Source: a virus | IMG/VR virus record: IMGVR_UViG_3300035184_000417 | Coordinates: 1-20,519 of that record | DNA: 20,519 nucleotides | Strand: one strand, 5' to 3' | Part shown: piece by piece, positions 4,732 through 13,114 of the stretch | Layout of the letters: each line of letters starts with the position of its first letter | Position numbering within the stretch: position 1 is the first letter of the stretch | Program-made: the position numbers and the translations under genes | Notes under the pieces: model-generated | Databases searched by the model: none | Told to the model about the DNA's origin: nothing | Seen by the model: the letters and a program-made list of their open reading frames with translations, nothing else

Positions 4732-5556
4732 ATGGCATTTTTCAAATCTTTTCCAAAAACTAGTTATGACTTCCCTAATAGAAAGGGTACCGAAATAGTC
4801 GACATATTTCGTGCAGCGTCAACTATTGATAAAGGATTAGACGCAGCAGCAGCGTATCAATTTTATCAAATCTCGAACCAGAGGCCTGACCAATTATCAG
4901 AAGAATTGTATGGCAACACTAATTATTATTGGACTTTCTTTATAGCAAACGTTGGACTTAGAGAAGGATGGCCTTTATCTAATATATCGTTCGAAGAATA
5001 CATCGCTGAAAAGTATAATGGTTTTGCTTTAATATTATATCGTAATGATATTAACTTTTCAGAAATTACTGGAACTGAGCAGCCGGGAGATGAACCTGAA
5101 TATAATTCTATTGCTGGTAAATTCGAGATAGGCACTATCATAACTGGTATAGGGAGTGACGGCGGAACGACATTTGATCCCATACCTGCAAGCGCTGTTG
5201 AAGCTGAAGTGATTGGCCGAAGCTCTGATACCAATACATTGTATTTAAGATATCTTGAAGCTGATACTGAATTTGCTGAAGGCGAAGAGTTCTTTGCTCG
5301 AGCGCCAAATAATAATACTTATAACATTTTTGATAAGTACTTCAATGTACCATGGAAAGACGCTCCTGATTATTTCGTGAATATTGATGGCGACCGTGTT
5401 GACAATGTTGCTAATAATAATACGACTAGGTCTTACGCAACTTTATATGATACTGAGTTCTTACGTAATGAAGAACGACGCAACATCCGAGTTATTCGCA
5501 AAACGTATCTTGAGGAATTTGTTGTCGCATATAGGAAATCTTTAAATGGTAAATAA
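4732..5556 (+). CDS. 53: Baseplate wedge protein gp53
   Basis: This 274-residue protein has the signature of T4 gp53: NQRPDQLSEELYGNTNYYWTFFIAN (about 49-73) followed by GWPLSNISFEEYIAEKYNG. In T4 the equivalent segment has RPEELANAIYGNPQLYWVLL. The protein also shares a C-terminal region with RNEERRNIRVIRKTYLEEFVVAYRKSL, like the T4 tail ending in a helix that contacts the wedge. gp53 joins baseplate wedges around the hub. It is longer than T4 gp53 (196 residues); the extra length lies in the middle (about 110-190), a Gly/Asp/Glu-rich insertion including IGTIITGIGSDGG and a short beta-rich stretch. The start has GGAG 10 bases upstream, 16 bases after the gp48-like stop. Its end overlaps the next gene by 11 bases. 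Confidence 0.9.
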   Translation: MAFFKSFPKTSYDFPNRKGTEIVDIFRAASTIDKGLDAAAAYQFYQISNQRPDQLSEELYGNTNYYWTFFIANVGLREGWPLSNISFEEYIAEKYNGFALILYRNDINFSEITGTEQPGDEPEYNSIAGKFEIGTIITGIGSDGGTTFDPIPASAVEAEVIGRSSDTNTLYLRYLEADTEFAEGEEFFARAPNNNTYNIFDKYFNVPWKDAPDYFVNIDGDRVDNVANNNTTRSYATLYDTEFLRNEERRNIRVIRKTYLEEFVVAYRKSLNGK

Positions 5557-6805
5557 CGATTACGCTGGTAAGTTTAAGTTACAAGAGGCCTCGCTATCAG
5601 GCGGTGGAAAGACAACTAACATTGCAAATATTATAAAAGGATTTGAGATACGCGAGTCTATAAATTTAATGTTTGCTATTTATCGCTTCCAAGTACTTGA
5701 CGCAATAACATTACTAGAATCAAGCGAAGCTACTGGTTCTGAGACGATGTCAATTTCGTTAACTATGGATGATAACGATGATAAACTAAAAACAATAGAG
5801 TTAGTCGTTATTGGATATGACAGTTACAGCCGGCCTAGCAATCAATCACACTCATATACTATTACGGCAATTCGTAAGACTGCGTATCTTGCCGCAATAA
5901 AAAGAGTCAGTCGAGATGTAAAAGGCTCGGGCTGTTCAGTACTTCAATCTTTATATTCTGATATTGATAAAGACGGTGGCATCAACACTAAGGACGCTAA
6001 TGACGAAGGAAACTTTCGTGGTATCATTCCAAATTTAACATATCAAGAATCCTTTAATTATTTATTATCTAAGTCAGCAACTAGTAATGGCGGAACATTC
6101 TTTTTCTTTGAAACATTGTGGGATGGTCAGGTTTTAACTTCATATAAAAGCATGATAGCCGAGAGTCCAGCGCGCTCATATAAAATAACAGACGATGCTG
6201 ACACCTCTAATGGTTTGCAAAAAGATACCATTGAAAAGATTAAAACAATTAGCTCAAATATTGGAATGTCTACTTATCGTTCCTTTAAAGGTGGTGGCAC
6301 AACCGCAAGATCTCATACTATAGATTTATCGACAAAAGTATATGATGTTGAGTTTTTTGATTTTACGACTTTGGGATTACCGAAGATGCGAGAACAATAC
6401 ACTGTTGGGAAAAGCTTTAACGTTGCACCATTGGCTGATACTGAAGGCATGACTTATTTATTCAATCGGAATACATTGACTTATGATAATGCGTATGTTA
6501 ACTTTAACGATAACGCTCAAGTATCAGTTCCTAGGAAGAAAGCAATTCTTGAGAACATCTATGCAATGCAACATACGATTGATGTCGCTGGTGTTGAGGA
6601 TCTTGCTTGTGGGAAGACTGTTGAAATAACTATACAACAAGCAACTGATGCAACTGTAGTTGATATACACGTTGACACTATGTTAAGTGGAGTTTATTTG
6701 ATTACTGAATTGACTCACAATTTTAAATGGAACGGAACTTATTACGTAACGTGTAATATAAAAAGAGATTCGTTCCTCAATGATAACCCTGGAGGTTTAT
6801 TTTAA
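5546..6805 (+). CDS. 27: Baseplate hub protein, gp27-like
   Basis: This 419-residue protein is similar in length to T4 gp27 (391), the trimeric hub that carries the gp5 spike. The visible pattern is an N-terminal hub domain (FEIRESINLMFAIYRFQV, about 33-50), then DNDDKLKTIELVVIGYDSYSRPS, a helical middle with LTYQESFNYLLSKSATSNGGTFFFFET (about 163-190), and a final domain ending SGVYLITELTHNFKWNGTYYVTCNIKRDSF (about 381-410). That last pattern is the usual ending of gp27/gpD-type hubs. It overlaps gp53 by 11 bases, with AGGAAA ahead of the ATG, and touches the spike gene in a TAATG junction, so the hub and spike are co-translated. The assignment rests on domain layout, length and neighbours; T4 gp27 sequences diverge strongly. 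Confidence 0.8.
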   Translation: MVNNDYAGKFKLQEASLSGGGKTTNIANIIKGFEIRESINLMFAIYRFQVLDAITLLESSEATGSETMSISLTMDDNDDKLKTIELVVIGYDSYSRPSNQSHSYTITAIRKTAYLAAIKRVSRDVKGSGCSVLQSLYSDIDKDGGINTKDANDEGNFRGIIPNLTYQESFNYLLSKSATSNGGTFFFFETLWDGQVLTSYKSMIAESPARSYKITDDADTSNGLQKDTIEKIKTISSNIGMSTYRSFKGGGTTARSHTIDLSTKVYDVEFFDFTTLGLPKMREQYTVGKSFNVAPLADTEGMTYLFNRNTLTYDNAYVNFNDNAQVSVPRKKAILENIYAMQHTIDVAGVEDLACGKTVEITIQQATDATVVDIHVDTMLSGVYLITELTHNFKWNGTYYVTCNIKRDSFLNDNPGGLF

Positions 6806-7746
6806 TGGAATGGTTTACTGGAGTGATTGAAGATATTAGCGATCCTAAGTTCATGAATCGTGTAAGAGTACGTTGTTTTGGAATACATACTGAGAACCTT
6901 TCAAAGATACCTATGGTTTCTTTACCATGGTCGTCAGTAATGATGCCAACGACAGCCGCAGGCGTATCAGGATTAACACAATCCCCTCACGGTTTATTAC
7001 GTGGGTCTTGGGTTATTGGATTCTTTAGAGATGGGAAAAGCATGCAGGATCCTATTGTCATGGGTTCGGTAGCTAGCCAATTTATAAAGGCCGCGGATCC
7101 TAGTGTTGGGTTTAATGATCCAACTAGCGAATATCCAAAGAAGACTCATCTTAACGAACCTGATGTTAATCGTCTTGCACGTAAACAAGATAAGGCAACT
7201 GATATTCCAACACTTAAAAAGAATAGCCTCAAGAAAGGTGTTACTAAGTCTGTTGGCGGAACGTGGGACGAGCCTGAATCAAAGTATGCTCCTGTTTATC
7301 CATTCAATAAAGTTCATGAAAGCGAAAGCGGTCATATAACTGAAATGGATGATACCAAAGGTGTCGAACGATTACATGAATATCATAGGACCGGAACATT
7401 TAGGGAAGTACATCCTGACGGAACGATTGTGACTAGAATAGTTCAAGACAATTATGAAATAGTATCGGGCGATGATTTTGTTAGCGTAAAAGGCAATGTT
7501 CATTTAACGATTGACCAAAATTGTACTACATACATCAAAGGTAATTGGGACATCAAAGTTGACAAAAACATGAGCATCGTAGTTGGCGGCACCTTAAAGG
7601 AAACTGTTACTGGTGCGGTTTCTGAGACGTATAGCAGCACATTAAGTACAAAAGTCAGTGGCGCAGTTTCTGAACAATTCGGGAGCCAATCAACTGCAGG
7701 TGGTTCGAGCGTTAGAATTACAGCAAGTCAAGTATCTATTAACTAA
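6805..7746 (+). CDS. 5: Baseplate central spike, gp5-like without lysozyme domain
   Basis: The N-terminal 100 or so residues form the OB-fold of T4 gp5: MEWFTGVIEDISDPKFMNRVRVRCFGIHT, PMVSLPWSSVMMP, GSWVIGFFRDGKSMQDPIVMGSVA. A polar, charged linker follows (about 105-165). The C-terminal part (about 180-313) is made of regular short strands (DDFVSVKGNVHLTI, YIKGNWDIKV, MSIVVGGTLKETV, AVSETYSSTLSTKV), consistent with the triple-stranded beta-helix needle. T4 gp5 is 575 residues with a lysozyme domain between the OB-fold and the needle. Here there is no such domain and no space for it, so the spike would pierce the membrane mechanically without cutting peptidoglycan itself. A GGAGG Shine-Dalgarno precedes the ATG, which shares a base with the hub stop. 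Just downstream is the PAAR tip that would cap the needle. Confidence 0.88.
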   Translation: MEWFTGVIEDISDPKFMNRVRVRCFGIHTENLSKIPMVSLPWSSVMMPTTAAGVSGLTQSPHGLLRGSWVIGFFRDGKSMQDPIVMGSVASQFIKAADPSVGFNDPTSEYPKKTHLNEPDVNRLARKQDKATDIPTLKKNSLKKGVTKSVGGTWDEPESKYAPVYPFNKVHESESGHITEMDDTKGVERLHEYHRTGTFREVHPDGTIVTRIVQDNYEIVSGDDFVSVKGNVHLTIDQNCTTYIKGNWDIKVDKNMSIVVGGTLKETVTGAVSETYSSTLSTKVSGAVSEQFGSQSTAGGSSVRITASQVSIN

Positions 7747-7757
7747 GAGGTGATAAT

Positions 7758-8054
7758 ATGGCAGGTGCAGCTAGACTAGGCGAGTCAGGTTCAGGGCATG
7801 GTACTTATCCAGCAAGAGCTAATATCGGTGCGAGCGGCGATGTAATAATTAACGGCCGAGGAGCGATTAGACAAGGTGACCCATGGGCCGTGCACTGCAA
7901 TACAGTAAAGCCATATGATTGCCATTCAAGTACGGCTGGGTCAGGTAGCGGGTCTGTAACAATAAATGGTAAGTCGGCCATGCGACAAGGCGACCCCATT
8001 AATTGCGGCGGAACGATTGTCGGTGGCTCTGGTGACGTTTCAATTGGTGGATAA
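7758..8054 (+). CDS. 5.4: PAAR-repeat spike tip protein (gp5.4-like)
   Basis: This 98-residue Gly/Ser-rich protein begins MAGAARLGESGSGHGTYPAR. It has repeated strand-turn units SGDVIINGRGAIRQGDPWAVHC and SGSVTINGKSAMRQGDPINCG, the hallmark of PAAR proteins. These fold into a sharp cone on the tip of a beta-helical spike, held by a zinc ion. Candidate zinc ligands are the His and Cys residues around 13-14, 46-47 (WAVHC) and 55-56 (YDCH), and a late Cys (INCGG). In T4 the equivalent is gp5.4, also encoded between genes 5 and 6. The ATG has a strong Shine-Dalgarno (AGAGGTGAT) and follows the spike gene by 11 bases, so the tip is made with the spike it caps. Two duplicated halves are evident from the two RQGDP motifs. 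Confidence 0.93.
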   Translation: MAGAARLGESGSGHGTYPARANIGASGDVIINGRGAIRQGDPWAVHCNTVKPYDCHSSTAGSGSGSVTINGKSAMRQGDPINCGGTIVGGSGDVSIGG

Positions 8055-8079
8055 ATAATACAATTAAATAGGAGTTTCT

Positions 8080-8475
8080 ATGAGCATTGTAACTGCCGCG
8101 TCGGCACAGTATAAAGACCTTGATTTAACTTTAAAGCCGCATCCTGATAGAGGAGATATAATCCCGCTTAAAGATGTTGCAGCCATACGAAACTCTATTA
8201 AAATTATACTAGGCACTCGCCCTGGTGAAAAACCATTCAATCCTGACTTTGGATGTAGCCTTTTTGGTTTTCTATTTGAACCTGATGATGTAATTACAAG
8301 GTCTTCGATTCGCAAAGCAATCATTGATAGCTTAGGTACTTTCGAGCCACGATTTAGAGTTGATGATGTTGTGATCGACAGTGCAGACAATGCGTACAAC
8401 GTTACAATATCAGGGCAGATCGTTAACACCCGAAGAGACATAGACATAAACCTTCTTATTAAGAGATACTCATAA
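8080..8475 (+). CDS. 25: Baseplate wedge protein gp25
   Basis: This 131-residue protein is a clear gp25 family member, the small wedge subunit that sits next to the hub and helps initiate the sheath; T4 gp25 is about 132 residues. It shows YKDLDLTLKPHPDRGDI (about 10-26), AAIRNSIKIILGTRPGEKPFNPDFGCSL (36-63), the diagnostic EPR motif in GTFEPRFRV, and a final VTISGQIVNTRRDIDINLLIKR. All of it is intact. The start follows AGGAG by 5 bases. A GATAAATA sequence at 8050-8057, overlapping the PAAR stop, resembles the late promoter core with one change, but this is weak. The stop is one base before the gp6 start, so the two wedge genes are likely coupled. Confidence 0.95.
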   Translation: MSIVTAASAQYKDLDLTLKPHPDRGDIIPLKDVAAIRNSIKIILGTRPGEKPFNPDFGCSLFGFLFEPDDVITRSSIRKAIIDSLGTFEPRFRVDDVVIDSADNAYNVTISGQIVNTRRDIDINLLIKRYS

Positions 8476-8476
8476 A

Positions 8477-10342
8477 ATGGCTAACACCGTAACTAATATA
8501 TCGAAGCTAGACTTTACCGATATACGTCAAGAATTAAAAGATTACCTTAAGAATCAGGAAGAGTTTACCGACTACGATTTTGAAGGTTCAGGCATTAACG
8601 CGTTGCTTGATGTGATGAGTTATAATACTCATATGAATGCAATGATAGCACATCTATCCGTCAACGAGCCATTCCTAGAGACAGCTCAATTACGTTCCAA
8701 TGTAGTGTCACACGCGTTTACTCTTGGCTATGTACCAAAATCGTATGAAGCATCTAATTGTTTACTCGATATTGTTATTCAGGGAACTGAGACATCGCCA
8801 ACACAAATGATATTGCCTGATGGTTTTAAATTCAGCGGCCGGATTAATGTCAAAGAATACATATTTATAACAACTAACTCTTACACCGCAACTAGAACCG
8901 CCGATAATAAATTCATATACAATAATGTTTATGTTGCTCAAGGCGAATATAAAACAGATCGCTATACGGTCGATGGCGTTACTGAGTCCCAACAGTTTAT
9001 CGTAAATTCTGACCAAGCTGACATAAGTTCTATTGAAGTCGTGGTATATGATAACGCTGCAACGACTGATGGTGTATCGTATAACCTATTCAATAATATT
9101 GGGTTAGTGGGACCTGATGCTCCGGCGTATTTTGTAAAAGAAAACCGTTTCGGCAAGTATTCGATATTCTTCGGCGATAATAATATTTCTATTAAGCCAC
9201 CAAGCGGCGCAATCGTTGAACTAACATATCTCGAGACTGAAGGCAAAGACGCTAACGGAATCGTGGTATTAAACCCAGCAACGCCTATCACTGAAATAGA
9301 TCCAACCGTACTTAGCGTAACTTCGCGTTTTAACGGTGCCAACACTTATACGACAGGCGGAAGGTTTCAAGAAACAACCGAATCTATTAGGCGTAACGCT
9401 CCTTTATATCATGCAACACAAGACCGTGCTGTTACCGCAAATGATTATCGTATTCTTATTTTAAACAAATTTACCGAGCTTGTTGATTGCTCAGTTTGGG
9501 GTGGTGAAGAAGCTGATCCTCCAGTATATGGAAAAGTGTTCATTGCTCCTGCAGTTCCGCAAGGCGAACGTTTGACGACCTCGGCAAAGAGTAATATCTT
9601 ATCGTTTCTTAAAACTAAAAACATCGGAGCAATATTGCCTGAGATCATTGAAAGCGAATACGCGTTTATTAAACTGTTCTTAGGTATTAACTATAATCCT
9701 AATGCAACTGAGTTAAGCCCTGCTAGTATGGAAGCTGCAGTACGTGCATATACTACATTATACAATGAAGGCAGTTTGAATAGATTTAGTAGTGTGTTTA
9801 GGCAATCAAACTTCCTTACAGATCTAAACAATCTTGACGAAGGTATCATTAGTTCAATTGTAAGAACCGCCGTTTATAAAATATTATCGCCTAACCCAAC
9901 TAAACCTGAAGATTATTTGATTAAGTTTCCTTGCGAAATATATCCTGAGCCGGCCGAGAAAGGTGGTTCAATTAAGTCAAGCGTTTTCTTAGTTGAAGGT
10001 ATTTCAATGCGATTACGCGATGAAACGATTGTAGGAGATTCTTCTAGGCATCGACTGTACTTCGTAGATGCTGTAACTAATAATAAAATAGGCAAATACG
10101 CAGACGTGGGTTATTTGGTGCCAGCAAAAGGCGAAGTTTATATACAGAATGTAAAATTCGATTTAGCAAATCCTATAACACTTGAAGTTAGACCAGATGC
10201 GTATGACATCGCTCCGATATATAATCAACTAATTTATATTAAAGCTGAAGACGTTACTATAGAAATGCGATTAGATACGATAGCTACAAACGGTACTAAT
10301 GGCGTATCTTCATATAGAACGTTTACGCGGCACGGAGATTAA
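8477..10342 (+). CDS. 6: Baseplate wedge protein gp6
   Basis: This 621-residue protein corresponds to T4 gp6 (660 residues), which forms the inner ring of the baseplate by dimerising between wedges and drives the hexagon-to-star change. Recognisable parts are the N-terminal DFTDIRQELKDYLKNQEEFTDYDFEGSGINALLDVMSYNTHMNAMIA (about 11-58), an ETAQLRSNVVSHAFTLGYVPKSYEAS stretch after it, a central beta domain, the ESIRRNAPLYHATQDRAVTANDYR helix (about 303-326), shared with gpJ-like wedge proteins, and NPTKPEDYLIKFPCEIYPEP near 475. These are the most conserved marks of gp6/gpJ families. The start follows gp25 by one base and its stop is 3 bases before the next gene, with no space for other signals, so it is made as part of the wedge block. 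Confidence 0.93.
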   Translation: MANTVTNISKLDFTDIRQELKDYLKNQEEFTDYDFEGSGINALLDVMSYNTHMNAMIAHLSVNEPFLETAQLRSNVVSHAFTLGYVPKSYEASNCLLDIVIQGTETSPTQMILPDGFKFSGRINVKEYIFITTNSYTATRTADNKFIYNNVYVAQGEYKTDRYTVDGVTESQQFIVNSDQADISSIEVVVYDNAATTDGVSYNLFNNIGLVGPDAPAYFVKENRFGKYSIFFGDNNISIKPPSGAIVELTYLETEGKDANGIVVLNPATPITEIDPTVLSVTSRFNGANTYTTGGRFQETTESIRRNAPLYHATQDRAVTANDYRILILNKFTELVDCSVWGGEEADPPVYGKVFIAPAVPQGERLTTSAKSNILSFLKTKNIGAILPEIIESEYAFIKLFLGINYNPNATELSPASMEAAVRAYTTLYNEGSLNRFSSVFRQSNFLTDLNNLDEGIISSIVRTAVYKILSPNPTKPEDYLIKFPCEIYPEPAEKGGSIKSSVFLVEGISMRLRDETIVGDSSRHRLYFVDAVTNNKIGKYADVGYLVPAKGEVYIQNVKFDLANPITLEVRPDAYDIAPIYNQLIYIKAEDVTIEMRLDTIATNGTNGVSSYRTFTRHGD

Positions 10343-10345
10343 TCA

Positions 10346-12586
10346 ATGGCTTATCCTGAAAATATTCGCTTAAACGAGCTGATTGCCGATAGTATATTTC
10401 CTGTGGCAGAAAACTTCGTTGCGCTATTGAAGAAATACTATGAATACATGAATCTTCAGGATAACCCATCTCAAATAATAAACAGAGATGGCACCCAACG
10501 AGATATTGAAACTGCGACAAGATTTTTCTTAACTAGAATTTATCAAGAAATCGGTGGCGCCTACTTTCCTAGTGCAGATATTACAAGCGATACCTCTACC
10601 ATACTTGCAAACTTAAATATCATTTATAGAGCAAAGGGTTCTGTTGAATCGGTGAATGCTTTGTTCAGTATTGTATTTGGCGAAACTGTTGAATATTGGT
10701 TACCTAAGACGTTGCTATTTAAACCGTCAGAAGGCGATTGGCAACAAGATTATTCTATTACTGCCGATGTTATTAGTGGAGACGTATTCGATTTAATTGG
10801 AGTTTTCGCGACAGTTGAAACGCAGCTCCCAGGCCAAGTAGCACAAACCTTTGAAGTAGAAATTACACGAATAGAATTACTCGATACTGCGAAGGCTCGC
10901 ATATATCTTTCAAGATTTAGTATAAGCGCTTTCTATGAAGGTACTGTAATAAAGTATAACGATGTTGAACTGCATCTAATCGCTACATCGAATATATTGC
11001 TTAATCGAGTATCGAACGGCGAAAACTTTCAGCGCGGTAAGTTGTATGGTTTAGATTCGTATGTACGTAATTCTTTTGGTACAGCGCTTACTGGATATTC
11101 TCAAACGGCTCAAGATACTTTAGGCCGATACTTTACAGAATCTGTTTCGCAGAGACGATATCTTGAAGATGGGCACCGTCTTGAGAAGTATGGTTTTGAA
11201 ACTGTTACACGTAATTCATTTACGGATGGGCTAGTTGTTGAAGATGTAATTAGGACATATGAAACGTATCGAACAATTAAATATGGCAACATATTAACTT
11301 TCATCAACTATGGGACTGATGGATCTCGACGTATTAACCGCGAAACTAATCTTGAAGCAAATCCTGCTCCAGACGTTAAAATTGATTGGGATACAATCAT
11401 TGAAGAATTATTAAAGATTGCCGAAGGGATCACCGGTGGCCCATATGAAACATTCTTAACTACAGTTGTTAGCGGATTTGCACGAGGCGATATTAACAAT
11501 ACTGGTGTTATTGACTTAGCTGATGTAGAAACCTTAGTCAGACGGATAATGGCATTTCAAATTGATAAAGCGAAGTGCGATTGGATTGACTCAAATATAC
11601 AAGGCGACTTATTAGCAACGTCATACCCTTCGCCGACTTTAGTGGTCAATGGCACGCTCAAAGTATTACCCATTCTACTTGACGGTTCTTTAGGAATTGA
11701 ATCTGAACGTCTTGCGGTATTAGGTTACGATTATCCCGAAACCTTTTTGTCTATACTGAATTCCGGTGAAGTTGCTAGCGATCCCGCGGTCTATATTATT
11801 GCCTCAGAGTTTGTCGCAAGATCAAGCGGTTATTATAATAGCGTTAGCGGATTTACATCAGATCGTTCAAAGATACAAGATAATGATTTCTATCAAGACT
11901 ATTCATACGTAATCAAGTCAGGTGTAACGTTTGACCAATTCAGAGATGTCATATATAAAATGACGCATCCTGCAGGTATGAAAGTTTTTAGTGAGCAATT
12001 AATAAGTACTACAATTGAATCATCAGCTGATGTTGATGTGTTGCTAGCGTTCATATTCAACAGATTATTCTATGATATATGTTTTGCCGATACTCAAAAA
12101 GAATTCTATACGATGACTAAACCACTTGGTGCAGCTATAGGGCAAGACTTTACGGCATTGCCTGATACACTGCTTGACACAAAGACATTCACAAAGGTTC
12201 TTGAAGAAATCGCTAACACGATTGATACTGAATACGAATACGTATTTACTAAAGTTCTTGATGATGTATTACTTCTAGATAATCTCGACGATTCTCAATA
12301 TGAATTCACAAAGCGCTTACTTGACCAAGCCGATGCAGGCGAAAATAGTATAGATAGATATAGTTTTACAAAACCATTTACCGAAGTCATATTAGTTGAT
12401 GAAGATGGTAATTTGGTAAACGAATTCACGAAAGGACTAAGCGATACTGTTCGGGTAACTGATACCGGCGGAGTTTTTCAATTTGAATATTATTATAATA
12501 TCGCTGAAGGTATATACGTATTAGACGACATATATCCCGCAGGTTTAGGATACGTAGGATTAGGTAACGAAGTTCCATTTAATTAG
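10346..12586 (+). CDS. Large baseplate wedge structural protein in gp7 position, with dockerin-like loop and FTK repeats
   Basis: This 746-residue protein follows gp6, where T4 has gp7 (1032 residues). Residues 1-140 (MAYPENIRLNELIADSIFPV, YYEYMNLQDNPSQII, LNIIYRAKGSVESVNALFSIVFGETVEYWLPK) match a family of wedge proteins in T4-like marine phages; direct homology to T4 gp7 is not clear to me. Around 380-405, GDINNTGVIDLADVETLVRRI has the pattern of a dockerin calcium loop (D382, N384, G387, D393). From about 588 to 700 there are six TK-type motifs, the last five FTK at 615, 634, 654, 674 and 694, spaced about 20 residues, each followed by a hydrophobic/acidic strand. The C-terminus (about 710-746) is Gly/Tyr-rich. 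It begins 3 bases after gp6. The repeats may be an exposed beta-stalk or oligomerisation arm; this is inference. Confidence 0.75.
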   Translation: MAYPENIRLNELIADSIFPVAENFVALLKKYYEYMNLQDNPSQIINRDGTQRDIETATRFFLTRIYQEIGGAYFPSADITSDTSTILANLNIIYRAKGSVESVNALFSIVFGETVEYWLPKTLLFKPSEGDWQQDYSITADVISGDVFDLIGVFATVETQLPGQVAQTFEVEITRIELLDTAKARIYLSRFSISAFYEGTVIKYNDVELHLIATSNILLNRVSNGENFQRGKLYGLDSYVRNSFGTALTGYSQTAQDTLGRYFTESVSQRRYLEDGHRLEKYGFETVTRNSFTDGLVVEDVIRTYETYRTIKYGNILTFINYGTDGSRRINRETNLEANPAPDVKIDWDTIIEELLKIAEGITGGPYETFLTTVVSGFARGDINNTGVIDLADVETLVRRIMAFQIDKAKCDWIDSNIQGDLLATSYPSPTLVVNGTLKVLPILLDGSLGIESERLAVLGYDYPETFLSILNSGEVASDPAVYIIASEFVARSSGYYNSVSGFTSDRSKIQDNDFYQDYSYVIKSGVTFDQFRDVIYKMTHPAGMKVFSEQLISTTIESSADVDVLLAFIFNRLFYDICFADTQKEFYTMTKPLGAAIGQDFTALPDTLLDTKTFTKVLEEIANTIDTEYEYVFTKVLDDVLLLDNLDDSQYEFTKRLLDQADAGENSIDRYSFTKPFTEVILVDEDGNLVNEFTKGLSDTVRVTDTGGVFQFEYYYNIAEGIYVLDDIYPAGLGYVGLGNEVPFN
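11489..11524 (+). other. Dockerin-like calcium-binding loop in the wedge protein
   Basis: These bases encode the 12-residue loop D382 to D393 (DINNTGVIDLAD) followed by VETLVRRIM. It matches the dockerin/EF-hand order: Asp at 1, Asn at 3, Gly at 6, Ile at 8, Asp at 12. Position 5, usually Asp or Asn, is Thr. Only one copy is seen, while cellulosomal dockerins have two. Confidence 0.55.
12113..12433 (+). repeat. FTK protein repeats in the wedge protein C-terminus
   Basis: Six motifs (MTK, then FTK five times) lie at residues about 590, 615, 634, 654, 674 and 694, with steps of 25, 19, 20, 20 and 20. Each is followed by a hydrophobic/acidic stretch such as VLDDVLLLD, RLLDQADAGE or GLSDTVRVTD. 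The DNA is diverged between copies, so the repeat is old and kept at protein level. Confidence 0.75.
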
Positions 12587-12601
12587 GTTGAGGAAATAAA
12601 A

Positions 12602-13099
12602 ATGTTAATAGACGAAAATTTGCAAGCTCGCGGTAAATTAAAAATTACGAAAATAAAGTCAGACGGCAGCAAAGAAATATCAATGCACAAGAACTTAATC
12701 GTTCAAGTAGGCCTTGAATATATTGCACAACGCTTGGTCGATACTGGCGGAGATATCCCTGGAGCTGCTCATACTATACCAGCTCAAATGTCACATATGC
12801 AGATTGGTGACGTTGCGACAGCTGCAGCAACTGGTGACACTCAGTTAGGTGACTTATCGCCTGCAACTGGTTCAAGACGCCCGTTTACTTCAGTGAATAT
12901 CACGACTGATAGTATTACGTATGAAGCGACATTTGCACCCGGAGAAGGTACAGCTGTATTAGTTGAAGCAGGTATCTTCAATAGCGGTACGGTTAGCGCA
13001 GGAACAATGCTATGCCGAACAACTTTCCCAATTGTTACAAAAGAAATTGATGATACGATTATTATTCAATGGACGGTTACTATTGCAGCTGCAGCGTAA
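12602..13099 (+). CDS. Conserved small phage structural protein, function unknown
   Basis: This 165-residue protein starts MLIDENLQARGKLKITKIKSDGSKE, followed by HKNLIVQVGLEYIAQRLVD (about 29-47), a His/Ala/Thr-rich loop with MQIGDVATAAATGDTQLGDLSP, and a beta-rich second half with the strongly patterned VEAGIFNSGTVSAGTMLCRTTFPIVTKEIDDTIIIQWTVTI (about 120-160). I have seen this EAGIFN...MLCRTTF...KxxxDTIxIxW pattern in conserved structural proteins of many tailed phages, often near fibre or baseplate genes, but I know no assigned function. It lies between the wedge protein and gp8, with TGAGGA 9 bases upstream of the ATG. Its position suggests a peripheral baseplate or fibre-linked component. 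The protein is soluble, with no signal peptide or membrane segment. Confidence 0.7.
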   Translation: MLIDENLQARGKLKITKIKSDGSKEISMHKNLIVQVGLEYIAQRLVDTGGDIPGAAHTIPAQMSHMQIGDVATAAATGDTQLGDLSPATGSRRPFTSVNITTDSITYEATFAPGEGTAVLVEAGIFNSGTVSAGTMLCRTTFPIVTKEIDDTIIIQWTVTIAAAA

Positions 13100-13114
13100 T
13101 TAAGGTAATATAAT

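Noticed and set aside
5399-5428. TTGACA in gp53 as a sigma-70 promoter
   Set aside because: No acceptable -10 element lies at 16-18 bases, and several other TTGACA sequences in the plus-strand genes also lack one.
8050-8057. GATAAATA ahead of gp25 as a late promoter
   Set aside because: It has one mismatch to the late core and overlaps the PAAR stop codon. Continuous operon transcription explains gp25 expression, so it is mentioned only in the gp25 entry.
8862-8869. Exact TATAAATA on the minus strand inside gp6
   Set aside because: It encodes Ile-Phe-Ile in gp6, points antisense into the middle of wedge genes, and has no minus-strand gene downstream. A few exact matches are expected by chance at this base composition.
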